From DATKQI01 sp035532755 (lineage in GTDB: Bacteria > Pseudomonadota > Alphaproteobacteria > Acetobacterales > Acetobacteraceae): DNA of 19,239 nucleotides. Positions 1 to 7,302 of the stretch are shown here, in pieces. Location of the stretch: the NCBI GenBank assembly GCA_035532755.1, contig DATKQI010000238.1:1-19239 (forward strand), read 5' to 3'. How positions within the stretch are numbered: the first letter of the stretch is position 1; every line of letters starts with the position of its first letter. The notes under the pieces are model-generated. The model did no database searches and was not told the origin of the DNA. It saw nothing but the letters and a program-made list of their open reading frames with translations. A program made the position numbers and the translations under genes.

Positions 1-498
1 GCGCTGCATGCCGAGGTTGAGCGCCACCTGAAGCGCCTTGATCGTGTCGTCCCGGCAGTCCGGATAGCCCGAATAGTCGGTCTCGCACATGCCGCCGACG
101 ATATGGCGCAGCCCGCGACGGTAGGCGAGCGCGGCGGCGAAGGTGAGAAAGAGCAGGTTGCGCCCCGGCACGAAGGTGTTGGGCAGCCCCTCCGCCCCCA
201 TCGCGATCGCCACATCCCGCGTCAGCGCGGTGTCCGACACGGCGGCGAGCGCATCCAGCTTCAGCGTATGGTCCGCGCCCAGGCGCGGCGCCCAGGCGGG
301 GAAGGCCCCGGCGAGGCGGTCGCGGAAGGTCGCACGGCAGTCCAGCTCGACGATGTGACGCTGCCCATAGTCGAAGCCCAGCGTCTCCACCCGGGCGAAG
401 CGGTCGAGCGCCCAGGCAAGGCAGGTCGCGCTGTCCTGCCCGCCGGAGAACAGCACCAGCGCGCCGTCGGCCCCGGAAATAGGGTGTTCATCCTGCAT
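1..498 (-). CDS. queC: 7-cyano-7-deazaguanine synthase QueC, partial (C-terminus outside window)
   Basis: QueC converts 7-carboxy-7-deazaguanine to preQ0 with ATP and ammonia, in the cytoplasmic queuosine pathway. The first 166 residues are visible. They hold the N-terminal PP-loop ATP-pyrophosphatase signature LVLFSGGQDSATC near residues 14-26, followed by FDYGQRH, LPNTFVPGRNLLFLT and GGMCETDYSGYPDCR, all typical of QueC. The C-terminal zinc-binding cysteines lie beyond the left edge. The ATG at 498 is chosen because the SGGQDS loop then sits at the usual distance from the start and an AGGAAG stretch lies a few bases upstream. The gene begins 32 bases after the stop of the MFS gene on the same strand, so co-transcription is likely. 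No preQ1-like aptamer fits in that gap. Family assignment is secure; the full length cannot be judged. Confidence 0.95.
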   Translation of the reverse strand, partial: MQDEHPISGADGALVLFSGGQDSATCLAWALDRFARVETLGFDYGQRHIVELDCRATFRDRLAGAFPAWAPRLGADHTLKLDALAAVSDTALTRDVAIAMGAEGLPNTFVPGRNLLFLTFAAALAYRRGLRHIVGGMCETDYSGYPDCRDDTIKALQVALNLGMQR

Positions 499-530
499 GG
501 GGGCTTCCTAATCCCCACACGCCGGAGAAT

Positions 531-1961
531 CTAGGCGCGCGCGAGAGCCCGGGCGCGGCGGAAGGAGACGAGGGCGACCACAACCGCCCCGCCAAGCAGC
601 CCGGCGGTGACCAGGAACACGCCATGCACGCCGGCATCGATCGCCCCCGGCGCGGCGCGGCCGATCCCGCCCACCCCGCCGGCCGCAGCGATGAAGGCAG
701 CGAACACCGCACCCATCACTGCCGCCCCGGTGGTCTGCCCGAGAATGCGGGAGAGGCTGAGCAGGCCCGACACCACGCCGCGATGGGCGGCCGGCGCCTC
801 CATCATCACCAGCGCGTTGTTCGGTGTCTGGAACAGCGGCAGGCCGAAATAGAACGGCAGCACGCGCAGGATGAACCCCGCCGTGCCGATGCCGGCGGTG
901 AGCGTGGACAGCGCCAGCGCGCCGGCCGCCATGATGGCAAGCCCCACCAGCATCACCAGGCGGAAGCCGAACCGCTCGGCCAGCCCGCCCGCGACAAGGC
1001 TGACGAGCGCGACTTCCACCGGCCCCGCCGAAAGCAGCAGCCCCACGCCCACCGGCCCGTGCCCCAGCACGCGGGCCAGGTAGAAGGGCAGCACGATCAG
1101 CACCGTCATCGCCGAAAGGTACATGATGAAGCTGACCAGCAGGCTGGCGGAGAACACCCAATCCGCGAACAGCGACAGCTCGATCAACGGAAACCGCGCC
1201 TGCCGCTGCCAGAGCAGGAACAGCCCGAGCCCGCCGGCCGCCCCCCACAGCAGCGCCTGCACCGGCAGCGAGAGGAAGCCCGCCGTCTCGCTCAGCGTCA
1301 CGCCATAGGCATAGGCGGCGAGTGCTCCGGCGAACAGAATGGTGCCGGGGATGTCGAACCGCGCGGCATGGGCGGCCGGCGCGCGCACCGGCAGGGCGGC
1401 CCAGGCGATCGCCAGCGTGGCGAGGCCGATCGGCACGTTCACCAGGAAGATCAGCGGCCAGCCGGACCAGCCGATCAGCAGCCCGCCGAGCGTGGGGCCG
1501 AGGGCGACGCCGAGCGGCATCATCGCCGTCAGCACGTGCATCGCCCGCGTGCGGCGGGATACTCCGAAGATCTCCGGCACCAGCGAGAAGCTGAGCGCCG
1601 TCATCACCGCCCCGCCCAGCCCCTGCAAGGCCCGCGCGGCAATCAGCACGCCGATCTGCGGGGCGACGCCGCAGGCGGCCGACGCCAGGGTGAAGATCGC
1701 GACACCCGCCATGAACAGCCGTGTCTTGCCGAACAGATCCCCGAGCCGGCCGACGCTGACGACAAGAGCCGCGATCACCAGCATATAGGCGATCAGCACC
1801 CATTGCGCCCCGGCGAAGCTCGTATGCAGCCCGCGCACGATCGCGGGCAGGGCGACGTTGACGATGCTGAAATCGATGAAGGCCATCAGCACCGACAGCG
1901 CGAGGCCGAACAGAGCGAGATTCTCGCGCCCGGCGCGGCGGGGGGCGGCTTGGCGGGTCAT
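531..1961 (-). CDS. MFS transporter, DHA2 (EmrB/QacA) drug-exporter type
   Basis: The 476-residue protein is hydrophobic throughout, with a length and pattern fitting the 14-helix DHA2 branch of the major facilitator superfamily. These are proton-driven exporters in the inner membrane. Visible motifs are FIDFSIVNVALPAI in helix 1 (motif D1), GRLGDLFGKTRLF in the loop between helices 2 and 3 (motif A), GVALGPTLGGLL in helix 5 (antiporter motif C) and the DHA2-like WPLIFLVNVPIG. Motif C supports export over uptake. The substrate cannot be read from sequence. It is transcribed towards queC with a 32-base gap, and divergently from the sugar-binding-protein gene across a 235-base region. No membrane-fusion partner of the EmrA type is next to it. 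The ATG at 1961 puts a short basic N-terminus before helix 1. Confidence 0.93.
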   Translation of the reverse strand: MTRQAAPRRAGRENLALFGLALSVLMAFIDFSIVNVALPAIVRGLHTSFAGAQWVLIAYMLVIAALVVSVGRLGDLFGKTRLFMAGVAIFTLASAACGVAPQIGVLIAARALQGLGGAVMTALSFSLVPEIFGVSRRTRAMHVLTAMMPLGVALGPTLGGLLIGWSGWPLIFLVNVPIGLATLAIAWAALPVRAPAAHAARFDIPGTILFAGALAAYAYGVTLSETAGFLSLPVQALLWGAAGGLGLFLLWQRQARFPLIELSLFADWVFSASLLVSFIMYLSAMTVLIVLPFYLARVLGHGPVGVGLLLSAGPVEVALVSLVAGGLAERFGFRLVMLVGLAIMAAGALALSTLTAGIGTAGFILRVLPFYFGLPLFQTPNNALVMMEAPAAHRGVVSGLLSLSRILGQTTGAAVMGAVFAAFIAAAGGVGGIGRAAPGAIDAGVHGVFLVTAGLLGGAVVVALVSFRRARALARA

Positions 1962-2112
1962 GCGGGTGGGCTCTCCGGCGTCAGGTCAGGCAGTATCGGA
2001 ACAGGCAGGGAGCATGTGGCCCAATGCCAGGGAAATGGAACCGCGATCGCATCCGCCCTGGCGCATGGGAGCCTCCCGCCCCTGGGATGGACAAAAGGCG
2101 GTGGGGACGGCG

Positions 2113-2141
2113 TTGCCAGCCCTCCCCGCCGCTCCTACCAT
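2113..2141 (+). promoter_or_regulatory. Candidate sigma70 promoter for the sugar-binding protein
   Basis: TTGCCA at 2113-2118 and TACCAT at 2136-2141 are separated by exactly 17 bases. This matches the vegetative consensus at 5 of 6 and 4 of 6 positions. It would give a leader of about 50 bases before the ATG at 2197. It was found by eye in GC-rich DNA, so a chance match is possible. Confidence 0.45.
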
Positions 2142-2196
2142 CGGCAACCAGGGCAGAGGCCGGGAAGCGGCCCGCAACCAGGGAAAGGAAGCATCC

Positions 2197-3252
2197 ATGA
2201 ACAAGAAAGGCGCATCCTGCGTGTTCGCGGCGGCGGCACTGGCCGCCTTCGGTCTCGCCACGCCGGCCCGGGCCGCCGGCACGCCCAAAAGCGTGTATTT
2301 CATCTTCACCGGCTATGCCTATCCGTATTTCGCGCCGATGGCCGCGGCGGTGAAGCAGGCGGCGACGCATTATCCGGGCATGGCGATCCGCATCGTCAAC
2401 GCCGACAACAACCCCTCCCAGGAAATCACCGACATCAAGGAGGCGGTGGCGGCCGGGGCGAAGGGCATCATCCTCAACACCATCCAGGAATCCGCCACCG
2501 CCGCCGCCATGCAGGCGGTGAAGGCCGGTGTGAAGGTGGTGACGGTGGACCGGGACGTGAGCAACCCCGCCGGCCGCCTCGCCTTCATCGGCGATGACGA
2601 CGTGACGCTGGGGCGGGAGGAGACGCAATTCGGCATCAAGACGCTGATGCAGCGCAAGGCGCCGAAGCCGTGGAACGTGGTGGTGCTGCAAGGCACGCTG
2701 GGGGCGAGCGTATCCATTGGCCGGCTGAAGGGCGCGATGGACGTGCTGGGGCCGCTGGTGAAAAGCGGGGCGGTGAAGATCGTGCTGAACCAGTCCGCCA
2801 ATTTCGCGACCGATACGGCGCAAACCATGATCGCGGCGGAGCTTGCGAAAACCACGAACATCCAGCTCATCGTCTGCGCGAACGACGCGATGGCGCTGGG
2901 CGCGATCAACGCGCTGAAGACCCACGGCATCACGCCCGGGGCAAAGACCCTGGTGGTGGGGGCGGACGCCCAGCCCGAGAGCATGGACGCGATCCGCGCC
3001 GGCACCCAGCTCGACACCGTGACGCACGCCCCCTTCGTGGAGGCGTACTGGGCGGTGGAGGCGATGAGCAACGCGCTCGACCATAACACCGCCCCGCCGG
3101 CGGCGAAGTTCCCGCATGGCGATGTGATCATCCCGATGACGCTGGTGACGAAGGCGAACGTTGCGAAGATCGCCGGCTGGGGCACGCCGCAGACCATCCC
3201 GCCCCTGCCCTACGGCAAGTCCCGGAGCTTCGCGGTGACGCAGGGCAAATGA
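2197..3252 (+). CDS. Sugar ABC transporter substrate-binding protein (LacI-like periplasmic binding fold)
   Basis: The 351-residue product has a Sec signal peptide (MNKKG, a hydrophobic Ala-rich core, then ATPARA, with cleavage near residue 26). The mature protein is a periplasmic-binding-protein type 1 of the RbsB/XylF/FrcB group. Typical segments are VYFIFTGYAYPYFAPMAAAV, IVNADNNPSQEITDIKEAVA, KGIILNT, VVTVDRDV, VVVLQGTLGASVSIGRLKG, VCANDAMALGAINAL and LVVGADAQPESMDAIRAG. Such proteins capture a monosaccharide and deliver it to an inner-membrane permease; the sugar is not determinable here. The ATG at 2197 is preferred over an upstream in-frame ATG at 1858 because it gives a proper signal peptide and is preceded by GGGAAAGGAAG. 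The stop overlaps the start of the ATPase gene (ATGA), implying translational coupling. The matching permease lies in reverse orientation at 4070-5086. Confidence 0.93.
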   Translation: MNKKGASCVFAAAALAAFGLATPARAAGTPKSVYFIFTGYAYPYFAPMAAAVKQAATHYPGMAIRIVNADNNPSQEITDIKEAVAAGAKGIILNTIQESATAAAMQAVKAGVKVVTVDRDVSNPAGRLAFIGDDDVTLGREETQFGIKTLMQRKAPKPWNVVVLQGTLGASVSIGRLKGAMDVLGPLVKSGAVKIVLNQSANFATDTAQTMIAAELAKTTNIQLIVCANDAMALGAINALKTHGITPGAKTLVVGADAQPESMDAIRAGTQLDTVTHAPFVEAYWAVEAMSNALDHNTAPPAAKFPHGDVIIPMTLVTKANVAKIAGWGTPQTIPPLPYGKSRSFAVTQGK

Positions 3253-3992
3253 CCGGCGCGCCGACGGCGGACCGGCAGCCCCTGCTGTCGGTCCGCGACG
3301 TGGTGAAAAGCTTCGGCCCGGTGCGCGCGGTGGACGGGGTGAGCCTCGATATCTACCCGCGGGAGGTAATAGGCATCATCGGCGACAACGGTGCGGGGAA
3401 ATCGACCTTCCTGTCGCTGCTCACCGGCTTCCACCAGCCGGATTCCGGCCGCTTCACCTATCGCGGCCGGCCCGTGCATGTCCGCTCCCCCCGCGTCGCA
3501 CGCAGCGAGCTGAAGATCGAGATGATCTACCAGCGCCTGGAACTCGCCCCGGACCTGCAGGTATGGGAGAACCTGTTCCTGGGCGAGGAGCTGCGATATT
3601 TCGGCCTGTTCGCCGCGCGGCAGCGGATGCGCGCGGCAGCGGATGCCGTGCTGCGCGAGCTCAACACCAAGATCGCCGCGACCGACATCGTGGGCGAGCT
3701 TTCGGGCGGGGAGCAGCAGGCGGTGGCGATCGGCCGGGCGCTGCTGTTCGAACGCGAGATCGTCATCATGGACGAACCGACGGCGGCGATCTCGGTGCAG
3801 AAGGTGGAAGACGTGCTGGCGCTCATCCGCCGCCTGCGCGCCGCAGGCAAGACGGTGCTGCTGGTGAGCCACCGGCTGGAAGACCTGCTCGCGGTGTGCG
3901 ACCGGATCGTGGTATTCTATCACGGCACGATCCGCCACGTGCTGCGCAACGAGGGGCTGGGCGTCAGCGACCTGATCCACGCGATGTTCTGA
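3249..3992 (+). CDS. Sugar ABC transporter ATP-binding protein, single-domain FrcA type
   Basis: This 247-residue cytoplasmic ATPase has one nucleotide-binding domain, unlike the double-domain RbsA/XylG ATPases of most such importers. In length and style it resembles FrcA of rhizobial fructose uptake. Visible motifs in order are Walker A GDNGAGKST (residues about 44-52), Q-loop MIYQRLELAPDLQVWENLFLG, signature LSGGEQQAVAIGRALL, Walker B EIVIMDEPTAAIS and switch His in LVSHRLEDL. All catalytic motifs are intact, so two copies presumably form the working dimer. The start ATG overlaps the stop of the binding-protein gene by four bases. The permease is encoded convergently, so its expression would need a separate transcript. 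Assignment to a sugar importer is strong; the specific sugar is unknown. Confidence 0.94.
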   Translation: MTGAPTADRQPLLSVRDVVKSFGPVRAVDGVSLDIYPREVIGIIGDNGAGKSTFLSLLTGFHQPDSGRFTYRGRPVHVRSPRVARSELKIEMIYQRLELAPDLQVWENLFLGEELRYFGLFAARQRMRAAADAVLRELNTKIAATDIVGELSGGEQQAVAIGRALLFEREIVIMDEPTAAISVQKVEDVLALIRRLRAAGKTVLLVSHRLEDLLAVCDRIVVFYHGTIRHVLRNEGLGVSDLIHAMF

Positions 3993-4009
3993 TGCCAGCC
4001 GGATTGGCA
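3993..4009. terminator. Small hairpin in the convergent gap, possible weak terminator
   Basis: TGCCA and TGGCA flank GCCGGAT directly after the ATPase stop codon. This gives a 5-6 bp stem in the 77-base gap between convergent genes. There is no T-rich tract, so termination here is only a possibility. Confidence 0.2.
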
Positions 4010-4069
4010 GGCGGCGGCGCACCAGACAAAGATTCGCAACAGCGGCCATTTCTTGTCACCGTTGGTGCA

Positions 4070-5086
4070 TCACTTCGCCCGCGCGCCCGTCCGCGCCTGC
4101 AGCCCTGCCAAAATCAGGATGCAGGCGACGAAAATGTATTGATACATCGCCGGCAGTCCCACCAGCACGATCACGTCGTTGATCACGCCAATCACCAGCA
4201 CCCCGAGCGCCGCGCCGATGATGCTGCCGCGCCCGCCGGTGAACGGGATGCCGCCCAGGATCACCCCGGCGATGGCGGAGAGCGAATCGCCCTGGCCGGT
4301 CAGCGGGTAGATCGAATCCTGCCACGCCGTGATCATGATGCCGGCCAATGCCGCGAGCAGGCCGGAGACCATCAGCACCGCGATCTTGATCGCCCCGGTG
4401 CGCAGCCCCACCGCGCGCGCGGCGTTCTCGTTCGATCCCGTCGCCTTGATCCAGCTTCCGAGCGGGGTGAGCGAAACCGCCACCTGCGCGCCCGCCACCA
4501 CGGCGAAGGAGATCACGATCAGCACCGGAATGCCCGCCGCATTGCCCGCCATCCAGGCGAAGCCGAACGGGCGGGCGGGGCTCGCCGCATCGGGGCTGAT
4601 GTAGTTGCCCCCGTTGAACAGCAGCGCGATGCCGCGCACCCCCCAGTACGTGCCGAGGGTGACGATGAACGAGGGGATGCCCCCGCGCGTGACCAGCAGG
4701 CCCACCAGCAGCCCCATCCCCGCACCCGCCGCGAGCGTGGCAGGCACCGCCACCACGGCGGGAACGCCGTGGAACACGGTCAGCCACGCCACCATCATCC
4801 CCGAGGCGGCGATCACGCTTTCCACCCCGAGGTCGATCATCCCGACCAGCACCACGAACGCCTCCCCCGCCGCGGCGACGACGAGGAAGCTCGAACTGGT
4901 CAGCAGTGCGAGAAGGTTGCCGAGCGAGAGGAAGGCGGGCGAGACGATCGCGGCGATGATGCAGATGCCCAGCAGGAACGCAGCCGGGCGGCGGATGCTG
5001 CCGGCACGGCCGAACAGCGCGCGGGCGAGGCCGGCGACGCCGAAGCCGCGGGTCGGCGCCGCGATCGCCGCCGGATCGGTGCTCAC
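4070..5086 (-). CDS. Sugar ABC transporter permease, RbsC/FrcC type
   Basis: The 338-residue inner-membrane protein belongs to the BPD_transp_2 permeases of monosaccharide importers. It has roughly ten hydrophobic segments. Family hallmarks are PAFLSLGNLLALL, AAGEAFVVLVGMIDLGVESVI, GGIPSFIVTLGTYWGVRGIALLF, the coupling loop KATGSNENAARAVGLR and the closing AIAGVILGGIPFTGGRGSIIGAALGVLVIGVIND. The start is GTG at 5086, preceded by a GGAAGGG stretch. It follows the small secreted-protein gene after only 16 bases, so these two form a minus-strand unit. It is convergent with the binding-protein and ATPase genes, whereas this family usually encodes all three components in one direction. It is the obvious partner of those two proteins because no other permease of this class is present. 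Confidence 0.93.
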   Translation of the reverse strand: MSTDPAAIAAPTRGFGVAGLARALFGRAGSIRRPAAFLLGICIIAAIVSPAFLSLGNLLALLTSSSFLVVAAAGEAFVVLVGMIDLGVESVIAASGMMVAWLTVFHGVPAVVAVPATLAAGAGMGLLVGLLVTRGGIPSFIVTLGTYWGVRGIALLFNGGNYISPDAASPARPFGFAWMAGNAAGIPVLIVISFAVVAGAQVAVSLTPLGSWIKATGSNENAARAVGLRTGAIKIAVLMVSGLLAALAGIMITAWQDSIYPLTGQGDSLSAIAGVILGGIPFTGGRGSIIGAALGVLVIGVINDVIVLVGLPAMYQYIFVACILILAGLQARTGARAK

Positions 5087-5102
5087 CGGCCCTTCCCGGC
5101 CG

Positions 5103-5447
5103 TCAATTCTTGAAGGGCTTCTTCGCCGCGGCCTTGAAGGCGGCGCTGTAGCGGTCGAAATTGCCCCAGATGGTCTTCTGGATCGCGGTGGCCGAGGCGT
5201 TGATGGCCTGGATCTTCGCCGCCGCTTCCTTGCTCACGCAGGTGTTGTACGCCTGCGCGTCCTTCTGGTACTGCGTCACCTTCTTGGCGCTCGCGTTGTA
5301 TTTCTCGACCGTGCCGAGGTCGATCTTCGGCGCGGCGGGTTCGGTGCCGCAGGTTTTGGGTGTCCAGGCATCCGCCGCCCACGCCGGCGCCGGCGAGAAC
5401 GACGGGGCGATGGCGAGAAGCGCCGCCGCGATGAGCCATCGGATCAT
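5103..5447 (-). CDS. Small secreted protein of unknown function
   Basis: This 114-residue protein has a clear Sec signal peptide (MIRWLIAAALLAIAPSFS, then APAWA before the predicted cut near residue 24). The mature part is about 90 residues, rich in Ala, Lys and Gln. It has two cysteines, Cys33 and Cys70, which could form a disulphide in the periplasm. The stretch from about residue 45 to 113 (VEKYNASAKKVTQYQKDAQA onwards) looks helical and possibly coiled-coil. It resembles short hypothetical proteins that I recall from other alphaproteobacteria with a CGTEPAxPK start, but I cannot assign a function. It precedes the sugar permease gene by 16 bases on the same strand, which suggests co-expression. 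Signal peptide, codon bias and a complete ORF support a real gene. Confidence 0.8.
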   Translation of the reverse strand: MIRWLIAAALLAIAPSFSPAPAWAADAWTPKTCGTEPAAPKIDLGTVEKYNASAKKVTQYQKDAQAYNTCVSKEAAAKIQAINASATAIQKTIWGNFDRYSAAFKAAAKKPFKN

Positions 5448-5486
5448 GGGTCGGAACCTCGATCTGGTTGTGACAGGCCTCCACCG

Positions 5487-5515
5487 ATGATGCCAGGATG
5501 GCCGCGTACCCGCAA
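5487..5515 (-). promoter_or_regulatory. Candidate promoter for the small secreted protein and permease
   Basis: Read on the minus strand, TTGCGG (5515-5510) and CATCAT (5492-5487) are 17 bases apart, 40 bases upstream of the ATG at 5447. The match is partial and was found by eye. Confidence 0.3.
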
Positions 5516-5555
5516 AGCCTATGCCGGCTGGAAAGGTTGGGCCGGCTGGGCGGCG

Positions 5556-5584
5556 TTGCCGGTGCGGGGCCGGGTTTGCTACAG
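5556..5584 (+). promoter_or_regulatory. Candidate promoter for the CDF and corrinoid-uptake gene run
   Basis: TTGCCG at 5556-5561 and CTACAG at 5579-5584 are spaced by 17 bases, about 32 bases before the GTG start at 5616. The -10 element is a poor match, so confidence is low. No B12-riboswitch-like element is visible in this leader. Confidence 0.28.
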
Positions 5585-5615
5585 GCTGGCATGAGCAGAC
5601 AGGAACGAGGGACGG

Positions 5616-6503
5616 GTGAAGCAGCGCGAGCGCCTCGCGGCCGCCTCCATCGCGGTCGGCATCGCGGTGCTGGCGCTGAAAGCCGTCGCCTGGCGGCTGA
5701 CGGGCAGCGCCGCGCTGTATTCCGACGCGCTGGAGAGCGTGGTGAACGTCGCCGCCTCCGCGGTCGCGTGGTGGACGCTGGTGGTCGCCGCCCGGCCGGC
5801 GGACGCGAACCACCCCTACGGCCACGACAAGGCGGAGTTCTTCTCCGCCGTGATCGAGGGCGTGCTCATCGTGGTCGCCGCCCTGCTCATCCTGCAGCAC
5901 GCCTGGGTCACCTTCCGCGCCCCCACCCTGTCCGCCGCGCCCTGGGCCGGGCTCGTGCTGAACGCGCTCGCCACGATGATGAACGGGGCCTGGGCGGCGG
6001 TGCTGCTGCGGCGGGGGCGGCAGTTGCGCTCCCCGGCACTGCTGGGCGACGGGCGGCATCTGTTCGCCGACGTGATCACCTCCACCGGCGTCGTCGCCGG
6101 CGTGGCGCTGGCCGCGCTCACCGGCATCCTGGTGCTCGATCCGCTGCTGGCGGCGGCGACGGCGGTGCATATCCTGTGGTCCGGCGTGCGGATGGTGCGC
6201 GAATCGCTGAGCGGGCTGATGGACGAGGCGCCGAACGGCGAGATCATGGAGCGCATCCGCAACCTGGTCAGCACCCATGCCGAGGGCGCGCTGGAGGCGC
6301 ATGACCTGCGCACCCGCCACGCCGGGCGGCTCACCTTCCTCGAATTCCATCTGGTGGTGCCCGGCACGATGCGGGTGGACGAGGCGCATGCGATCTGCGA
6401 CCGGATCGAGGCGGCGCTGAAGGCCGAGATGGAAGGGCTCGTCATCACCATCCATGTCGAGCCGGAGGCGAAGGCCAAGCATCAGGGCGTGCTCGTGCTG
6501 TGA
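5616..6503 (+). CDS. Cation diffusion facilitator (CDF) family metal exporter
   Basis: The 295-residue inner-membrane protein exchanges a divalent metal (Zn, Fe, Co, Cd or Mn in this family) for protons, moving it out of the cytoplasm. Hallmarks are SDALESVVN in helix 2 (Asp37), the loop NHPYGHDKAEFF, and DGRHLFADVITSTGVV in helix 5 with the His148-xxx-Asp152 metal pair. A C-terminal cytoplasmic domain follows, with HDLRTRHAGRLTFLEFHLVVPG and VITIHVEP. The second helix-2 ligand position is Ser41 instead of the Asp49 of E. coli FieF, so metal preference should not be copied from FieF. The start is GTG at 5616, with AGGAACGAGG just upstream. The nearby ATG at 5591 is in another frame. It heads a six-gene plus-strand run ending in cobalamin adenosylation, so cobalt is a possible substrate, by inference only. 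Confidence 0.92.
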   Translation: MKQRERLAAASIAVGIAVLALKAVAWRLTGSAALYSDALESVVNVAASAVAWWTLVVAARPADANHPYGHDKAEFFSAVIEGVLIVVAALLILQHAWVTFRAPTLSAAPWAGLVLNALATMMNGAWAAVLLRRGRQLRSPALLGDGRHLFADVITSTGVVAGVALAALTGILVLDPLLAAATAVHILWSGVRMVRESLSGLMDEAPNGEIMERIRNLVSTHAEGALEAHDLRTRHAGRLTFLEFHLVVPGTMRVDEAHAICDRIEAALKAEMEGLVITIHVEPEAKAKHQGVLVL

Positions 6504-6512
6504 CGACAGCAC
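6495..6512 (+). other. Intercistronic hairpin over the CDF stop codon
   Basis: GTGCTGT-GACG-ACAGCAC is a perfect 7-bp stem with a 4-base loop. It covers the TGA stop of the CDF gene and ends 16 bases before the GTG of the next gene. No T tract follows. No clear ribosome-binding sequence precedes the downstream GTG, so the hairpin could affect coupling, RNA processing or partial termination. Confidence 0.4.
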
Positions 6513-6528
6513 AAAGCGTATTTCCGTT

Positions 6529-7302
6529 GTGATCCGGCTGGCGCTCGCGCTCGTTCTGCTGGCCGCCCCAGCCCGAGCCGCGCAGCGCGTGGTGTCGCTC
6601 AACCTGTGCACCGACCAGATGCTGGTGCTGCTTGCCCCCGCGCAGGTGGCCGCCCTCTCGCCGCTGTCGCGCGATCCGTCGATCTCCTTCGTCGCGGCCC
6701 GGGCGGCGCATCTGCCCGTGGTGCGGCCCTCGGCGGAGGCGGTGCTGGCGCTGCACCCGGATCTGGTGCTCGCCACACGCTGGGGGGCGCAGCAGACGGT
6801 GGCGCTGCTGGCCGCGCGCGGGGTGCGGGTGGTGCGGGTGGGGCTGCCCGAGGATTTCGCCGCCATCCGCCGGCAGGTCGCGCATCTGGCGCGCGTACTG
6901 GGGGTGCAGGCGCGCGGGGCGGCGCTGATCGCGCGGATGGATGCGCGGCTGGCCGCGCTGCCCCGCCCATCGCACCCGGTCCGCGCGCTGGTGTGGGAGC
7001 CGAACGGCTGGGGAGATGGCGCCGGCACGCTCGCCGCCTCGGTGCTGCGCGCGGCCGGGCTCGTGAACGCCGCCCCGTTCCGCGGCGCCGGGCGGATCGG
7101 GCTGGAGCGGCTGGTGGCCCATCCGCCCGATCTGCTGATCGTGCCCGCCGCCCCGCGTTTTCCTTCGCTCGCAACCAACCTGTTCCACGATCCGGCGCTG
7201 GCGCGGATCCGGCGTGTCGCCATCCCGCCGGACCTGATGATCTGCGGCGGCCCGTTCACCGCCCGCGCGGCCAGCCTGCTCGCGCGCGCCGCCTCCCGAT
7301 GA
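6529..7302 (+). CDS. Periplasmic substrate-binding protein, BtuF/FecB family (probable corrinoid)
   Basis: The predicted 257-residue protein starts with a signal peptide (VIRLALALVLLAAPARA). The binding fold follows, with the family opening RVVSLNLCTDQMLVLLAP, the segment VLALHPDLVLATRWGAQQTVALLAARGVRVVRVGLPEDFAAIRRQV, and the second lobe VRALVWEPNGWGDGAGTLAASVLRAAG. Class III binding proteins carry B12, haem or ferric siderophores. Corrinoid is favoured here because the same run ends in a cobalamin adenosyltransferase. The GTG at 6529 is chosen because it begins the signal peptide. The longer in-frame ATG at 6454 lies inside the CDF gene and would add an Arg/Cys-rich stretch before it. The stop overlaps the permease start (ATGA). 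Confidence 0.88.
   Translation: MIRLALALVLLAAPARAAQRVVSLNLCTDQMLVLLAPAQVAALSPLSRDPSISFVAARAAHLPVVRPSAEAVLALHPDLVLATRWGAQQTVALLAARGVRVVRVGLPEDFAAIRRQVAHLARVLGVQARGAALIARMDARLAALPRPSHPVRALVWEPNGWGDGAGTLAASVLRAAGLVNAAPFRGAGRIGLERLVAHPPDLLIVPAAPRFPSLATNLFHDPALARIRRVAIPPDLMICGGPFTARAASLLARAASR

Noticed and set aside
499..530. preQ1 riboswitch before queC
   Set aside because: Only 32 bases separate the MFS stop from queC, and no preQ1 aptamer pattern is present.
1858..2196. N-terminal extension of the sugar-binding protein from the in-frame ATG at 1858
   Set aside because: It would bury the signal peptide inside the protein and overlap the divergent MFS gene. The ATG at 2197 has a good ribosome-binding site.
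624..2597. 657-codon plus-strand open frame antisense to the MFS exporter
   Set aside because: It overlaps a clear 14-helix transporter and the start of the binding-protein gene, and has shadow composition.
5448..5615. Cobalamin riboswitch in front of the corrinoid-uptake run
   Set aside because: No B12-box-like sequence was recognised by eye and the 168-base region has no clear conserved core. A covariance search would be decisive.
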